A stretch of 64,000 bases of DNA from NCBI RefSeq assembly GCF_910592395.1, contig NC_088316.1:6264001-6328000 (forward strand). The letters are read 5' to 3'. A program made the position numbers and the translations under genes. Under the pieces are notes generated by a model, which did no database searches, had not been told where the DNA came from, and saw only the letters and a list, made by a program, of their open reading frames with translations. Every line of letters starts with the position of its first letter. The first letter of the stretch is position 1. Positions 45,164 through 59,145 of this stretch are shown piece after piece. Source of the DNA: Lineus longissimus. Lineage: Eukaryota > Nemertea > Pilidiophora > Heteronemertea > Lineidae.

Positions 45164-47702
45164 GTTACAATTTTACTTCCATCATCGCGGTTTTAGTAAG
45201 ACAACTAATACCTCCAGTTCAGTATCAATTCCTTAAGCCATAGCAACTTGATCGCCAAAATGTATTTGGGCAAACGGTATGACGCTATTGAAACGACAAC
45301 ATACTTGAAGTTTTCATCAAAATGATGAAACACCTATATCTTTTAAACTAAATATTCAATGCACAGGCGTGCACGATATTTAAATTTCCACTGTATGAAT
45401 TTGTGAGCATGGTAATCAAGTCAAAAATGTCAATCGATTGCATATTGATCAATTGTATCCGTATCTATGAATCCATTTCAATGGGGGGTGATGATTAACA
45501 TACTACCATTGTAAACGTACATGCCGATTCCAATACTTAAACCAGCAATACTGTGCATTAATTTAGGCGCATATCGATTCATTACCCATTTGAATGCCCA
45601 TACCCATCGTTCTCTTGTTACAGTTTAGACATGCATTGGCCTACGCTGGCAAAGTATTGCAATAAAAAAGTACACATAGTTTTTAGGCTGAAAATTGCAA
45701 TTTAAAGTTATTCATCAGCTTTAATATTTTGATGTGTATTCATCAGACATCATATGATAAACTTAATTAAAATATGACATACTTTGGAGTTGAGATATGG
45801 ACATTATGTCAAGGAATTTCGCCATTTTGACCTCGCATGGCAGAAATTTACACAATCCTGAACTGGATACTGAGATCACGAATATCAAAAATCTATTAAA
45901 ATTTGCCTGGATCCTATTCCAGTATGCTCTCCAGATCTCGAAAATGCAAATAGCACACCACTTAGTCAAACCTGGCCTGACAGACGGTCTTCAAACAGGA
46001 CACACACGTTTTTTTTAGGAACTACGGTTCCTCGCGAACTATATTGGAACTATAGCTGCCTCGCGGATTAATACATGACCCTGATCTGCCATCGCAGAAT
46101 CAATGAATGTCTGACGATGGTCATTCTTGATACATGTGAATATGCTGAACTTTTTGCGACAAGTTTCGTGCGGTTAATAAACGAGCTAGTCTAGTCTGTT
46201 TTTTTGGTCCAATTATTTATCCCCTGCAGACGTTGATATCCTTTGAGAGTGACCCTCAGGGAGCCTGGCGAGCCAAATAGAAATTGGTTAACGTTTCAGC
46301 TAGGTTGACCTCCCCATGATTGGCACATGGTAGATTCTATTATGATTATCACAAACATGGTTTACATCGGATCTCCCAGCATGTAGATTCTATGATGGCC
46401 CATGGTAGATTCTATGATGAGAATTCAGACATAGATTCTAAAACGGAATTTAGAATATTATCGTGCGGGTAGAATAGTTTATCAATGTCAATACGTACTT
46501 CATTTCACTTGAATCGAGGTTGTCATCAGACGAAAGTGATTCAGTCGACACGAAGTTAAGTTCGGAGTGGATGTCGTAAATAATGCGCAACCTCTGTTTG
46601 TAATATCGTCGTTACGGTATGAGCATTCTAACCTAAACCAACAAACCTTGAGAATTGATAGTTACCTCAATAAATCGCACGGCCTTTTTGCTACATAATC
46701 AAGCTGAATTGTTCGTTAATTAACGGATTGATACCGAACTGGAGGTATTGGTTGTCTCACCGACAGTCAGGTATCAATTTCTATTCTAAAACATCTCAGA
46801 TTAAATACCGAATACAGTGGTTTTAAATGCTTTTTGACTGCTTCCATATTTTGCACCAACCCAAGCGGCGATGTTTGGCTAATCATAACCGCCGAAGCTT
46901 TGTGGGCGCAGAGTGCATTTACACAATAACTGCGGTCTAGATGTTTTACAATGAACAACCCATATGTGTCCTCCTGATTTCTTTTAACTGTGGAGAGCCT
47001 GTTAGTACTAAGCTACTTGCGGTCTTATCGTAACACTTCTCGTGAAACACACCAAGGGACGTGCTTTATACCAGTATCTTCTCGGCTTGCCCAAGCATCA
47101 ACGATACCAGCATACCCGCAAAGAAACACAATGTCCATGACTTGAGGGCACAAAGATAAGATATAGCACTAGTAGCATATTGTTCCAAATGGTCGCCAGA
47201 TTGCGGCCAGACGTTATTGAAGGGGACCACTCGCCGACAGTATGGGTTGTGACACCATGGATCTAATCACCGTATCTTAATGACGCCTGGGATTCAATGT
47301 TAGGGATGTTTACTGGTTATTTATGAAGGGATATCAAATTTAATGATTATCAGGTAATTTATAACGTCTTGAAAGGCTGATGACAGCTCCCTTCGACTTT
47401 TCGCGAGCCTAAGATCTTTACAATCTCAGCCTTTATGTTTCCGTCAGAGCTTCTTTCGCTAACCATGTCTATATTGGACTCGCGCATGCAAGTGTACGGA
47501 CGAGTTATACAAGTCTAAAGTCCAAGTTTCAAGTTGAGTCGGTTCAAAACCTGGCACTGGCACTCTGGCACTGGCACCGGCACAGGCCCCAAGGTGATTT
47601 CTGGTCTGCAGACTAGATTTTGCTTACAAATCGTCATACAATTATCGGATGATCTTTTCGGACATAAAACACCATGCGCCAACACCAAAGCATGCGCCAA
47701 CA
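45164..47702. other. Non-coding sequence
   Basis: No gene recognised. Short GTAGATTCTATKATG motifs recur at about 46330, 46383 and 46408. AGGTATTGGTTGTCTCACC at 46743 is repeated at 48789. GGCACTGGCACCGGCACAGG around 47560-47585 is simple repeat. ORFs at 45763-46018 (both strands) overlap. Confidence 0.4.
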
Positions 47703-48210
47703 CCAAATCTGCCTTCTTGACTACGTATATAGCGGATTGTGTTTATACCGGACGCGAAATGCTGGTCAAGTGAAGTCTGATGTTACTGTACTAATGTACT
47801 AAGGGATATCAAATCATGATACTTTTCTGCCACGGTTCTTTCCTTTTAACTTTAAGGTTTAACCATTATGTTCATGTTGTAGCATGTAATATACATTCTG
47901 TCAATGTAAGCACTGGATTCCTTAAGTTGAAGTAACATGTACATCTCATAATCTGCCTTTTTGAATGCGTATACAGATGATTTTGTTTATATCGGACACG
48001 AAATGCTGGTCTAGTGAGGTCTGATATTCATATGCAATTTCACTGTATTTAAAGGCATTTTGTTCTACTGTACAGGGATCTCTAATTAAGGTACTTTTCT
48101 GCCACGGTTCTTTCCTTTTAACTTTAAGCTTAAACCATTATATACATGTTATAACATGTAATATGCATTCTGCAATGTTAGCACTGGATTCATTGAAGTA
48201 TATGATTGTA
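47703..48210. repeat. Two-copy tandem duplication, about 245-280 bp period
   Basis: Copy 1 (from about 47703) and copy 2 (from about 47948) share, in order, AATCTGCC, TTGTTTATATCGGACACGAAATGCTGGTC (with changes), TTTTCTGCCACGGTTCTTTC, TTTAACTTTAAG, ACATGTAATATRCATTCTG and GCACTGGATTC. The offset grows from about 245 to 281 bp through an insertion in copy 2. Confidence 0.85.
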
Positions 48211-51200
48211 ACTGTATTGTAAAATATGTTCATGGGAATGTACTGAAAGCTGCCGGTGGCCTGTTGATGAACTGCATGCGCTTGCTGCAGCCAAGGTGTA
48301 GGTCAGTGGCCTTTTCATGTGTTATATCCAGGTTGCGGAACACATTACCACTCCATGAAGGTATCTGTCTTTGAGGACATCTTAAAACCTCTTGAAAAGT
48401 TTATGAGAAGAGTGTTAATGGGGAAAACAAGGCAGGACATGTACAATCATCGGATTTAAGCCCACAAAATAATATTTCCGAGTAAAAATGCTAAATGAAA
48501 TGGTATATGTAATGCTCAACTATCTCATTTTGATTTAACATAATTGTTGATTGTTTGTTGATAAAACAATTGGTCTTCAGAATTCTGAAGCACCTTGGGT
48601 TATTATATCGTGAAGGGTCGTTTTTTAAATGTATTTTTCATTGCGCCTCGTTCTGGCCACTGCGGTTTTTATGTCAGGACCATAATCGAACGGGTTTGTG
48701 CAAAACATGGAAGCGTTAAAACAGCCAGTTGAAATGACATTTCAATGTTTAGTTTGATGTGTTTTGAAATAGTAATTGAACTTAAACTAAGGTATTGGTT
48801 GTCTCACCAAAGAATCTCGGCGTCTGGTTGAGGTTTTCGGGAGTGCATTTATACTCGTAATGTAACAACGCGGCTGCTATGGCTATCTTTATTTCAAGCG
48901 ATCACTTGGAACAACTTTGTAAATTTTCGCTTGGCTATCTTTCTGTTGTTTTGATAACATTTCTTTTCCTTTGTTCAAAATCTCAAATCAGAGTCCTATG
49001 TTTTGTCACCACATTCCGCCCAGCGATGCCCGTAGCTACCACACCTAGAAAACCTAATTAAGTCCTCGAGCAAATTAGCTACAGTAGAAAGTAGCCAATT
49101 ATGGAGTATTCGGTCTCGGGTACCAGACTGGACCAGAATATCCCCGGGGTTAATCACTGCGCTCTAGGTGAAATGCAATCCAATGAGGCTGAGCAGGCAA
49201 GTGCTCAAGCATGGCTTTTAGGATGGACGTTCGCTGGGCGACCGGTCGAAGAAAGGCTGGACCTCTAGGGGTGGGGGTGTTAGGCGATTTACAAAAATTC
49301 GATACCAGGGACGCGTTTTGTGTCTCTGGGGAGGGATAGCCGAGAGCGGTTATGTGCTTCTAGGTAAAGGCCTGGAGACATGCCTTGCCCCCAGTCTGCA
49401 AACAGAAGTTTTAAGTTGGCTACATTTTCATTAGTCTTTCACAAATGCTAACACGAATTGACCTAGTATTATAGAAAGAAAATGATCACGGCATCACTAA
49501 GGGATAATGATAGAGGAATGGTACTTTTGGATGGTGAAATTAAACCAGCCTGTGGCTATGACGCTGATGTTTCAGTAATAGTTAATGTTCGCCATCATTT
49601 GATTACGGAGTCCATTCGGGTTCGAATCAAGCAATGAAATTTGATAAGTCTGTTGTCGGGTTATTTCATTTTCTTCACTCTAAGCTGAGAGATGTTTAAG
49701 GAATTGAAAAAATTGAGTGTAAGGTGAGGTTTAAGGTTTTGGCCGTGTCTGGCACTGAGCACCGTTAAGGAAGCTACGGGTAATTGTAACATTAGACGCC
49801 TTGCAAGAGATCTTTCAACCAGGAAACTGAATCAGATGGTAAAATAATTAGTTAATTAGCGCTTGGACCTATACAATGTTTTTATATTCCCAGCCAAAGC
49901 TCCTTTCTAGAAAAACCTACGAGCAAATATTCTGCGCTTAACTTGGACATTTTTTAGGCAGTTGGGAGAACGGAGTGGCACTGGCCTGGCCTCACAACCA
50001 TTTTTATGGATGTGACTGATCGGGTATTTCACATTAGAGAAAAACACACACAGAATATTTTGATAGATTTCTATAGTAAATGTACCACAGATTTTGGTAA
50101 TTTGAACACTAAAGAAAGAATAAGCGCTTCACTTGTTTTTTATTGGAAACTGCTGGTGTAAAAGTAGAAAGTGTCCAGCTGGAAAAAGTGTACGGTGCTT
50201 TTGCGTCTCTTCGGATTATGATATATAGTTCTATCGAGGCCAAGGCTGTCAGTACTTCAGAGAATTAAAGCGCACAATAGCATCATTTGGCATTCCATGC
50301 TAAGACATTTCAAACGTCTTCATCACCGGTATTTAATCAGATGTCTAGAACTTGATAACATATTGCATTCTTGAGTAGTATTTCTAAACTTTGTTTGACA
50401 AGGAGTCCTGTAGATTTAAGAACTCGGACTCGCGTGTAGCCAATTAAGAGGGGCCAAGTTAATTATAACACACCCCGCGGTTTGACCCAGAGGCTGACAT
50501 TCATTGGTCCTAGAAGATCAACTGACCAAAAACCGCATGAAGGCTATCAACAGAACGGGCAGACCACCTGAGAGGCTTGGACTAGAACAAAGCAGGCACG
50601 CGACAGACGGTTTTTTTCGGACTATCACCACTATCAAACCAATTCAAGGCGCAGGGAAGCCTTGATGGTCCTAACGCATGACCCTGAAAGGATCTCTCGG
50701 ATCTGTTGCGCGGAGACAATGAAATTTAATGGCCGCAATGAATTTTATAGAGGTCATTTAACATCAGAACCAGTCATATTTAACAGGCGCCTAATTAATA
50801 TCGTGCGTTGGAGTTTGGCGTTGTTTTTCAGGGTTTGTCTTTCTATTACTTTATTATCTGCATTGTCACTGACCACCAGGTGGTCAACAACACGAAACCA
50901 GAATTCGGAATGGATAGGCAGTATCTCGGTTGGATGAGATTTAGAAAACCGTGGTCTGTAAATACTTCGTTTTCGTTGCTTTTCTGAAGTGATTAAAAAA
51001 ACCCTGAAGTTCCGGCAGGTCAACAAACGACAACTGCGCAGGTCAGCAACAAAGATTTGATCTCAAATTTTGAGATGAGAGCATTGGTGACTGTTTTGTG
51101 AAAGGAATTGGCGCCCATTTGTCCTGTAAATTCCCCGCGGAGCACCAGAACCAGGGGTATAAGTATTCTCAATGGTACTCCTGCTGCAGACTGTTTTTTC

Positions 51201-51460
51201 TTTAGTCAGATTCATCGAAGAATTCGGGGCAATGTTATGTTTGTAATCATATCATTTGAATGGTTAAGAAATTGTAGCAGATTTTGTTTTGAATACTTTT
51301 TATATATTTGAGTTGATGCACGAGGTCAAGATCCCACTGGTGTAATCCGAGTATTTGTCCTTGTTGCTGGAAATATTTTTTTATTGATGCTTCATACCAT
51401 TTTGATAGCACTTTTGATGATGCATTTATACCGTGTTAATATTTGCGTTTTGGTGGGTCA
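48211..51460. other. Non-coding sequence
   Basis: No gene recognised. ORFs at 50662-50937 (+) and 50754-51026 (-) overlap on opposite strands. Confidence 0.4.
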
Positions 51461-51820
51461 AAACGACTTAAAGGTTTATGTTGGGCGCAGTGGACACCAA
51501 ATTGCCACGTCAACATCATTTGTTAATATTTCCTTGGTGTCCACTGTCTGGGAACACCCCAGGGCGCTCTGGCTTTGGCACTGCACATCTGTAGTGCCTG
51601 TGATGAGGAAGTCTCATACTCTCCCATCTTCGTAAGTGGTCGATTTTTGTCGCAACCATTTGGGCCTCGGGCCCCGCACTCACTTCAGAGTGCATTACTA
51701 ATGGGCTTCAGCTCCATGTAGCTTTCATCAGTGCACCCAGCCCCTGTGGATTTCATGTTCCCAAGGTAGGTATACGTACATTGCCACGTCATTTAAAGGT
51801 TTATGTTGGTGTATATACTT
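51461..51820. repeat. Possible repeat-bounded segment
   Basis: TTAAAGGTTTATGTTGG and TTGCCACGTCA each occur twice (near 51470/51794 and 51502/51781), and GCAGTGGACACCAA (51487) is inverted as TTGGTGTCCACTG (51534). The span between is richer in G+C and includes GCACCCAGCCCCTGTGGATT. This could be an unrecognised SINE or transposon. Confidence 0.3.
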
Positions 51821-53300
51821 TGAATTTATCTGCGCTGCGAGTGAAAAGAAGTAACCGTTGCTCCTGTACAGTTAACAGACTTTTCAACGTGATGAAAAGT
51901 AACCAATAAATCTACATGTAGATCATATCTCTGTGTACACAACTGCGAATGTTGAAATCTTATTCAACGTGTATTTTCACAGGGAATAATTTCAAATTCA
52001 GATTTTTTAATGAACGGCATTGGGCCTTATAATGTTAGGTTAAATTCAAGGTTTACCTTTAATTGATAGTGAGTGTTTGCAAATTCTCCGAAATGCCGAC
52101 GCGAACGCCTATTTCTGTTTCCTGATAACAATGACGAAAACTTCCTTGATTGTTGTGACACTTGGCGAAAACTCCCTAGTATAGTATGACGTAGAATCAT
52201 ACTTCTGACACAAATAATTTACTGTTTGTTGATCATTAAGGACGACATCAACAACTATGGAAGAACCTTAGTGATGGAAAGGGTTAATACTGATGCCAAG
52301 TGATTCCACGGTATTTTTCGAATGCATTTGTTCTTTGGACCATTTGAAATCTTGTTGGCCTCTTGCCGACAGAAAGCATGTAAGGACCGTGCGATCACTT
52401 TATCAAAGTCTTGCGCTGGTTTAGATCGATATTTTTAGAAGAATTTGAGAATCCGCATTAGAAATATTTTAAGATTCTGCGGTACGCAATTGTAAATATT
52501 TCATCTTCCATTCAAGAGAAGCTAAAAATACTTCATTAGTGGAAGTTCAGCAGTCGTTAAGATAATTTTGAAAGAATTGGGTTTCATGTCACTTTGAAAA
52601 TATGCATATTTGGTGTGCAACGTTAATGACCTCAGAAACAAACGACATTTGCACCCAGGAAGAGGGCGTTAAACAATCTGCTTAAAGTCCTGCTCTGATC
52701 CTTTTAGCAGAAAAATAAATGTTAACTGTCAATAAAACGACTCTAGTTTTAATCCGAACACATTTGAATATGAAATACATGAAACATGCATCGCTTCATC
52801 AAACATTTCATCAAATACTCATGGAAAAATGATACGAATTTCTTGGGATCTGGCATTGTTTAAATGTTGGTGAAAAAGATCAAGGTCCATTTTAATGCCA
52901 TTTGCCTTGAACAAGCAGTGGAGTTATTGTTGTTTAAAGGGTCAGACTCCAGTTGGAGGCAGTCCAAAGAGATCAAGGTTTGCTTGGCGGGGAACAAAGC
53001 CATCGGTACTTCTTGTTTTCTTTGACGTTTTCGAGAATCGCTTATTCGAGTCTTGTTATTAAACATTATTTTTCTGTGAAAGAAGTTTTTTTAATCTGAA
53101 AGTTCACCGTTGCTTTTTCTTGCATCTAGAAGAAAAAAACCCGATCACATACATGTTACACCAAGTTTCGAACGAATATGGCCAAAAGAGTGAGTGAGCG
53201 GACTGCCCAATTGAAATATTGGAGGCTGCTCTCTGGAAAACAAAACAACAGATCCCACCCTTAAAATTGGCATACACTTCTCTTTTTGAATGGTCTATGT
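51821..53300. other. Non-coding sequence
   Basis: Nothing recognisable beyond short AT-rich ORFs such as 52860-53066 (-). Confidence 0.4.
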
Positions 53301-53307
53301 GATTGCA

Positions 53308-53390
53308 CTAGAATTTTCTAGAATTTACACTAGAATATTTCTCGCATTTACACTAGAATATTTCTAGAATTTGCTCCAGAAACTTCTGGC
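53308..53390. promoter_or_regulatory. Cluster of heat-shock-element-like motifs in a short tandem repeat
   Basis: About 25-bp units, each holding ACTAGAATATTTCT or a variant, repeat three times. The first contains AGAATTTTCTAGAATT, a perfect nGAAnnTTCnnGAAn array, and the last CCAGAAACTTCTGG, a perfect GAAnnTTC pair. Units with GAATATTTC have the wrong spacing. No heat-responsive gene is recognised nearby, so the sites may be by-products of the repeat. Confidence 0.35.
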
Positions 53391-56300
53391 CCAGACTATA
53401 GTGCCTAATGGTCAACTCTTAGGTAACGTCGAATAAAAACCAGTGTTTTGATGGTCTTCTCAGCTATCTATTATCATCAAAATATTCCACAGATTCTTGC
53501 AGAATGCCCGTTCAACTTCTCAATAAGTCTGTATGAGACATGTTGCAGATTATTTTGTATTTTATTGTTCGCATTGTTTGGGGCCCTTGAGCGCGAACAA
53601 CAGGTTCGATCAGTGCGGAAATTAAAAATATCCTTCAGCACAAACGGTCGGTCATTTGGGGGTGCCCTGGAACGGTCATTTTCTGTTTCTGGATACTTGT
53701 CATTCATACTTGGCACATCATATTATCCAGACTCGTCGAGAAAACAAGTCATACAGAGCTGAAGATGATGCATTACGTTATTGTACACAAATATACGTCT
53801 AATACTCATACATAAACGTATACAAACGTTCTGTTTCATCACCGTGACCATATCTAGTTTGTAAGATGAAAACATCCTCTTTAAAAAGGAATCCGACCAG
53901 TAGTTTGTGCTTGAGAGCCCAATGTTGCTGCCAAAACAGTTACAAATTGGTGTTAGATGGTTTTAAGACGGCCCACGAAGTATGTGTACTTTCATGAAAA
54001 GTTCATTCGTTTGAAGAAGGTCTGCAGGAAAAAAAAGTTTCGTCCTGTTCAACGTACTTAAAGTACTTCCTGTTGCAGATTTTAAGGACTTCTGAAGGAC
54101 ATATGAATTAAACAACATTTTAAACACCTGAAGAAAACCAACCATGAGTGATTTTTTATTTACTAAACTTCCCAGTGCAGTCCACTCATAACATGTTTGA
54201 CCTGACAAACGTAAAAATATATCACACCACAACATGACCAATATCGAAAAAGTAAATATACTCTAGACTCTCCGATATAATACCGGTTCATTATCTGTGG
54301 GCATGACGGCCCGCAGCACAATGCACATTGAACAGGCCGGGGCCCCTTCATAACTGGTTGGCTCAGGGCCTATCTGCCTGTCATTCTGAACCCTTGCTGT
54401 GTGTGAAATCGACACAAAAAACGCCAAGGGCAGGGCATGATGTCATGACCATCAGAAATGTTTGACGACTTGGCGTCGCCCCCTTGGCTTTCTCGACTGA
54501 ACAGTGTTGAATGGATCGAACGACAACAGGCTTTATATTTATGGGGGCTTGGCTTGCATATACCAAAACTGTCTTAGATCGGTGAGTATAGAGTATGTTC
54601 ACTTCTCATTAGATAAACCACGAATATATCATGCACTAACTTTTGAATTGGGGAAGCAGCACTACATTTCTCGAGAGGATGCCTCTGTTCCAGGCAGGAT
54701 TTCCTGGCAATGGTATCCCTATTTTCAAGGTCATCGCGCTAACCCACAGAAAATGCCAAATCTTTGCATCAAGTTGAAAAATTAGGTGCCTCGAAAGTAT
54801 GTACATTTGGTGATCCGATAGAAATATTAGTATATTCTTCCGATAACCTAGTGCAAAGTAAGCATGCACTCAAAAACACAATAGAAGGTACATTTTTCCA
54901 GGCTATTTCTCCCGTCTGAATGACATTACTGTTCGATCTAAACACTTTTATTTACTGTAGTTTTAATCTGACTACCAAAATAGAAGTACGTATTTTCGAA
55001 CTGGTCATTTTGATGCAACACCTTAGCATTTTCTCTCGGTTAGCTAGACAACCTCGGAAATAGGATGACATTTCCAGAAAATCTTACCTCGGAAGGTGCT
55101 GCACCAAAGCATGGCCTCGGCAAATGTGGTGCCAATACTCCAGGTTGGAGTTGAATAAACCAAACAAAGAAGTACAGTGACAAATAAACCAATACTGTGA
55201 CGAATGCATAGCACCAACGCATAGCATAATTTTCAAGGTATTGACTTCATAGATGTGGATCTAGAGTATACTTACTTAATACAGAAATGTGAAGAGGTAC
55301 ATTTGTAAATTCGATACCAAGCACTGTTGTGAAGAATTAGGCGTTCTGAGGTATCTCGTTTTTTGAACAAGTTCATTGACATATTTGAAAGTGTGACCCG
55401 TATTTTTTATGAATTTCTCCAATTACTACAGACCAGATAAGACAGCTGCGTCAACAGAACTTTGAGCATTGAAACCTCTTTTAAAACCTCTTTAGGCCTG
55501 TACTTGCCAAGCATTGAATACAATACGCGTACTACGCTTGGCAGTTACCCAATTGTTTTCAATACCCATTTCAGATGTTACTGCCAGGCTCCCTTTTTCT
55601 AACAAAATAAACATGTCTCTTGTTTTTGATAGAAATATGGTGAAAATTGCGATTTAGCGTCAGAACTCTTTTAAAAACTGGAAACACGTACCAAACGGAA
55701 AACGGCGATATCTGAATGACGAAGTTGGTAAGAGGTAAACATTGGAAAGAGGAGAAACAAGTAAACATTCCAGTTTTCTGTGCAGTACCAACCGCTCATG
55801 GAACGGACTATACGTTTTCAGATACTCAAACTCAAGTGATGAAACAGCGATTTTCTTTATCAAAGCGAACTTCGTACGAGCAATACAATGCCTTTACCGC
55901 GCCTCAGTCGGTATCAACGAAATTGCTGTATCATCATGCAAGTCAAACATGGGTTTCTGAACGGAACTCTGTTGCAGGCCTTATTGTCCACATGCGCATC
56001 TGATCTGCGCCGGACTTATAAACAGGAAATGAGGAAATTATTTTTACCGCCCGAGAAAGTGTAAAATGTTGGCAGAAACGTTGGTCGTGGGAAATCCCCT
56101 TTAAACGAAAGTTCGTCTTCACAAAATTTCAAATGTTCTTAAATAGCTTTTTTTCTACGAAAAGGTGTAAATCGACTGGCATGCTATTACGGATTGGGAC
56201 ACATTGCTTACATAGCATAGCTTAATCCATTGTTTTCTTTACACTTTGGTCAACAGCTGCCTATGCTCCCATTTGCGATGCTCAAGGTCAACATTTTCTT

Positions 56301-57075
56301 TATTTGCTGGACATAAGAGCAGTCATTTATAAACGCTCTTGACTTGGATTGACCATCGTGAGAATCCGGAGGGACCAACGCCTACTCAATGATACTTGGC
56401 CTGATGAGCAATAAAGTCTTCACTAAAACTAGTACTTAAAGTGTTTTTTATTACTTTTACTCCACAAGTTATCCAAGTGGACATACTCCATTATATGAAC
56501 GAAGGATAGTTCATGATATTATGATATTAACAAGTAGATGACAACACAAAACAATTATCAATCGGACGCACATGTAGCGTCGCTGGAGGGGGGGGGGGCG
56601 CAGCATTTTTATATCAAGCTGTCGCTTCCCCAGTAACGTTTCAAAATGCAATTACATATATAGTATTATTTCCCATCATCAAAATTCACGAAGAATGGAA
56701 ATTTCAAACACAGACGGCATTATCAATTTTCCCCGATATTCCGAGTATGAGCCGTCGATGCAGCGATTGATTTTGCCCGCAGATATCGATAAACATTATA
56801 TAGCGTGACGTCAACGTGATGCTTTATAAACCCCGATACTAAGACAACTCGGGGTCATACTATACGCATGCCTATAACACATGGACAGGTCATTTGTTCA
56901 GGCACCATTCAACTGGCTACGGGGAGCGTGGGGGCACAACAGCCGAGCGTCGGCCTTGTGATCGGAAGGGTTCGATAACGGTGCCACTTTGTAACTCTCA
57001 ACTGGCCTGAAATGTCCTTGTGTGCGCTAGATTGTGGCTGCCCTTGGTTCTCCAGAAAGGGTATCTGAATAAGCA
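53391..57075. other. Non-coding sequence
   Basis: ORFs 53448-53762 (+, 104 codons), 54504-54785 (+) and 55716-56003 (+, 95 codons) lack recognisable domains. An 11-base G tract is at 56588-56598. Confidence 0.4.
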
Positions 57076-57079
57076 AGGT

Positions 57080-57170
57080 AATAATGAGCACTTTGAGTAG
57101 ATAATACAGTGAAAGGCGCTATTGAATAACTCACTGTTATTATTATTATTATTATCATTATCATCATAAA
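57080..57170 (+). mobile_element. Truncated SINE-like 3' tail with (TTA)n
   Basis: GAGCACTTTGAG...AAAGGCGCTATTGAATAACT followed by (TTA)n resembles the 'GCGCTTTGAG ... GCGCATTCTAAATGATTATT' 3' part of the SINE at 25.2 kb. The tRNA-like head is absent. Confidence 0.4.
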
Positions 57171-58888
57171 ATAGCATCGACAAAGCACCCAAAAGAATAA
57201 TCCCATTTGTCCTTCAGTCTGATAAATCTCATCCGCCATTTTGAATTTGGTCAACAATATCATAATAGCATAAGCACAACGGCTACAAAAACCACAATAT
57301 ATGATACATTAATAAGCACCAGAAGACCAATTGATGAGCGCAAATAAGCCCAACGGATCTCATCCCTCGTCCACTCCAGTAGGTCAAGTGACGGAGTCGG
57401 ACGGGAAAGTGCTAAAGTTGGGTCGGAAAGTCCCGGAAAGTGGACGCTTTGGGGCGGGGAAGTTGATATTGGTCAGTGGAGGTGATGCCTTAGTTATTGA
57501 GTCACATTGTACTTGACCCCTTCATTATGTCAAGTGGTATCAAGAGGGGTCAGTTGGCAGTTGTGTCCAGTATCGCCACGAGATTCGTTTGTCCTCACCA
57601 CATTATAAAGTCAAGTGTTATTTGACCATGTTGGTTAAGGCGGTCAGAATCTGGCCGACAATGGAGCTCAAGTGACGGGGTTCGGTCAATTTATCATATG
57701 CCAATGGTCAGAGAAATCAGCTGCCGGTATGTGTGAATTGAAAGTTCGTTTCCATCGCGGTATATCGCAATACGACACTGTTTAAGATCTTGTTTAAGGC
57801 CAAAACTGTGTTAAAAACACACTTGACGGTGACTTCTGGGGGGGGGGGGTATTGCCCACTGGCCCCTTCGCCCCTTGTTCTTACCGAAGCTTACAACGAA
57901 TAACCTTGTGCTAATTGTTTAAATCTCATATTTACATCACGATTTTGCAGCATAAAGTATCTTTTTTATAACTAGGGTCCTTAAATAAACATCCCCGTTC
58001 CCGGATGTCTCCTCACACAGTTGGAAAAGGTTACGTCACATCACAAAGTGCCTAGCGTTGTACACAAAGCTTAGAATTTGTCATCATCATAGAAGTTTTC
58101 ATCTATCAGTTCAATTTTTCATTGCGTGCTTGCATGTCCTACCATTATACCAACAGCGTTCTCCATTCTTGAGACGGAACACCTTTTCCTTATGATGGAG
58201 ACGATTCTCTTCATTAACAAGAGAAATATTCTTCAAGTGCAAAATATGATATTTGATAAGAAAAAGCGAACCGTTGTTGAAACCAGGTACAAAAGATTGA
58301 AAAATGTCCAGCCAGGTCATTGATAATACAGCGCGTGGCCTACTGGGCGAATGTTATTGTTTAGCTACAAAACGCACAAGAAGACAATTTCAAGCTTGAT
58401 TTGGCCCCTTAAAAAGTTCGGCTACCGTGTGTTTAGGGGATGCTGCGGCATTGAAAGCGAGCCAGCAAGAGCAAATGTTTACTTTGGCCGCCCGTCGATC
58501 TGACCTCTCAGCTAACTTGAAACATCCGTCTGCCTCTAAATGTTTCTTGTTCCGTTGACAGTTCAACAAAACGTTTGAAATGAAATCGAGGATTAAAATT
58601 TCACTCAAACAAACTTTGTGACTACCAGTTGATGCCAGTCAATTGTATTTCGTCTCTTTCGTATTCCAGTACAAGTGGTTGAATGTTTGCTAAATGTCTT
58701 ACCAGCGAATATATTTTCCATTAGACAATGGCGAAAAATGAGCTGATTTGTGCTATTTGTTAATCGTTCTTTAGTTCTTCTTTTTGTGCTCATGGTTAAA
58801 ATGGTAAGACGCCGGTCTGTTAGTGAGCAGCATTTAATAATTTTTTTCCACAAGACAAATTAGATTTGCACAGACTCTAGTGGCGAAA
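57171..58888. other. Non-coding sequence
   Basis: No gene recognised. CAAGTGACGG recurs near 57385 and 57670. A 12-base G tract is at 57838-57849. The mutually overlapping ORFs 58111-58323 have no domain. Confidence 0.4.
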
Positions 58889-59145
58889 GGACAAAACATC
58901 TACTTGTTCATTGACTTGAGTACAAGGTGAATTAAAGTGGCAGTCTTTTTATGTTTTAACTTGAGATAGATCATCATATGAAGTGAAATGACAAACACCT
59001 CTTCGTTGTTTTGACTTGAAATATACATATCATTTCCAGGGGAAGTGAAATGATAAAAACCTTCTCATTGTTTTGACCAGAAATAGATCATTTCTAGGGG
59101 ATATGATTCTTTTCCCTGAGAACTGAAATGACAAAAAAATATCAA
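58889..59145. repeat. Short tandem repeat, about 60-bp units
   Basis: AAGTGAAATGACAAACACCT at 58981 and AAGTGAAATGATAAAAACCT at 59043 start two clear copies of about 60 bp, each with TTGTTTTGAC and ATCATTTC. Weaker copies precede (from 58889) and follow (to about 59145). Confidence 0.75.

Noticed and set aside
44640-45236. 198-codon + strand ORF
   Set aside because: It spans an inverted-repeat transposon. Its arms give the same peptide on opposite strands, and the centre translates a low-complexity A/T run.
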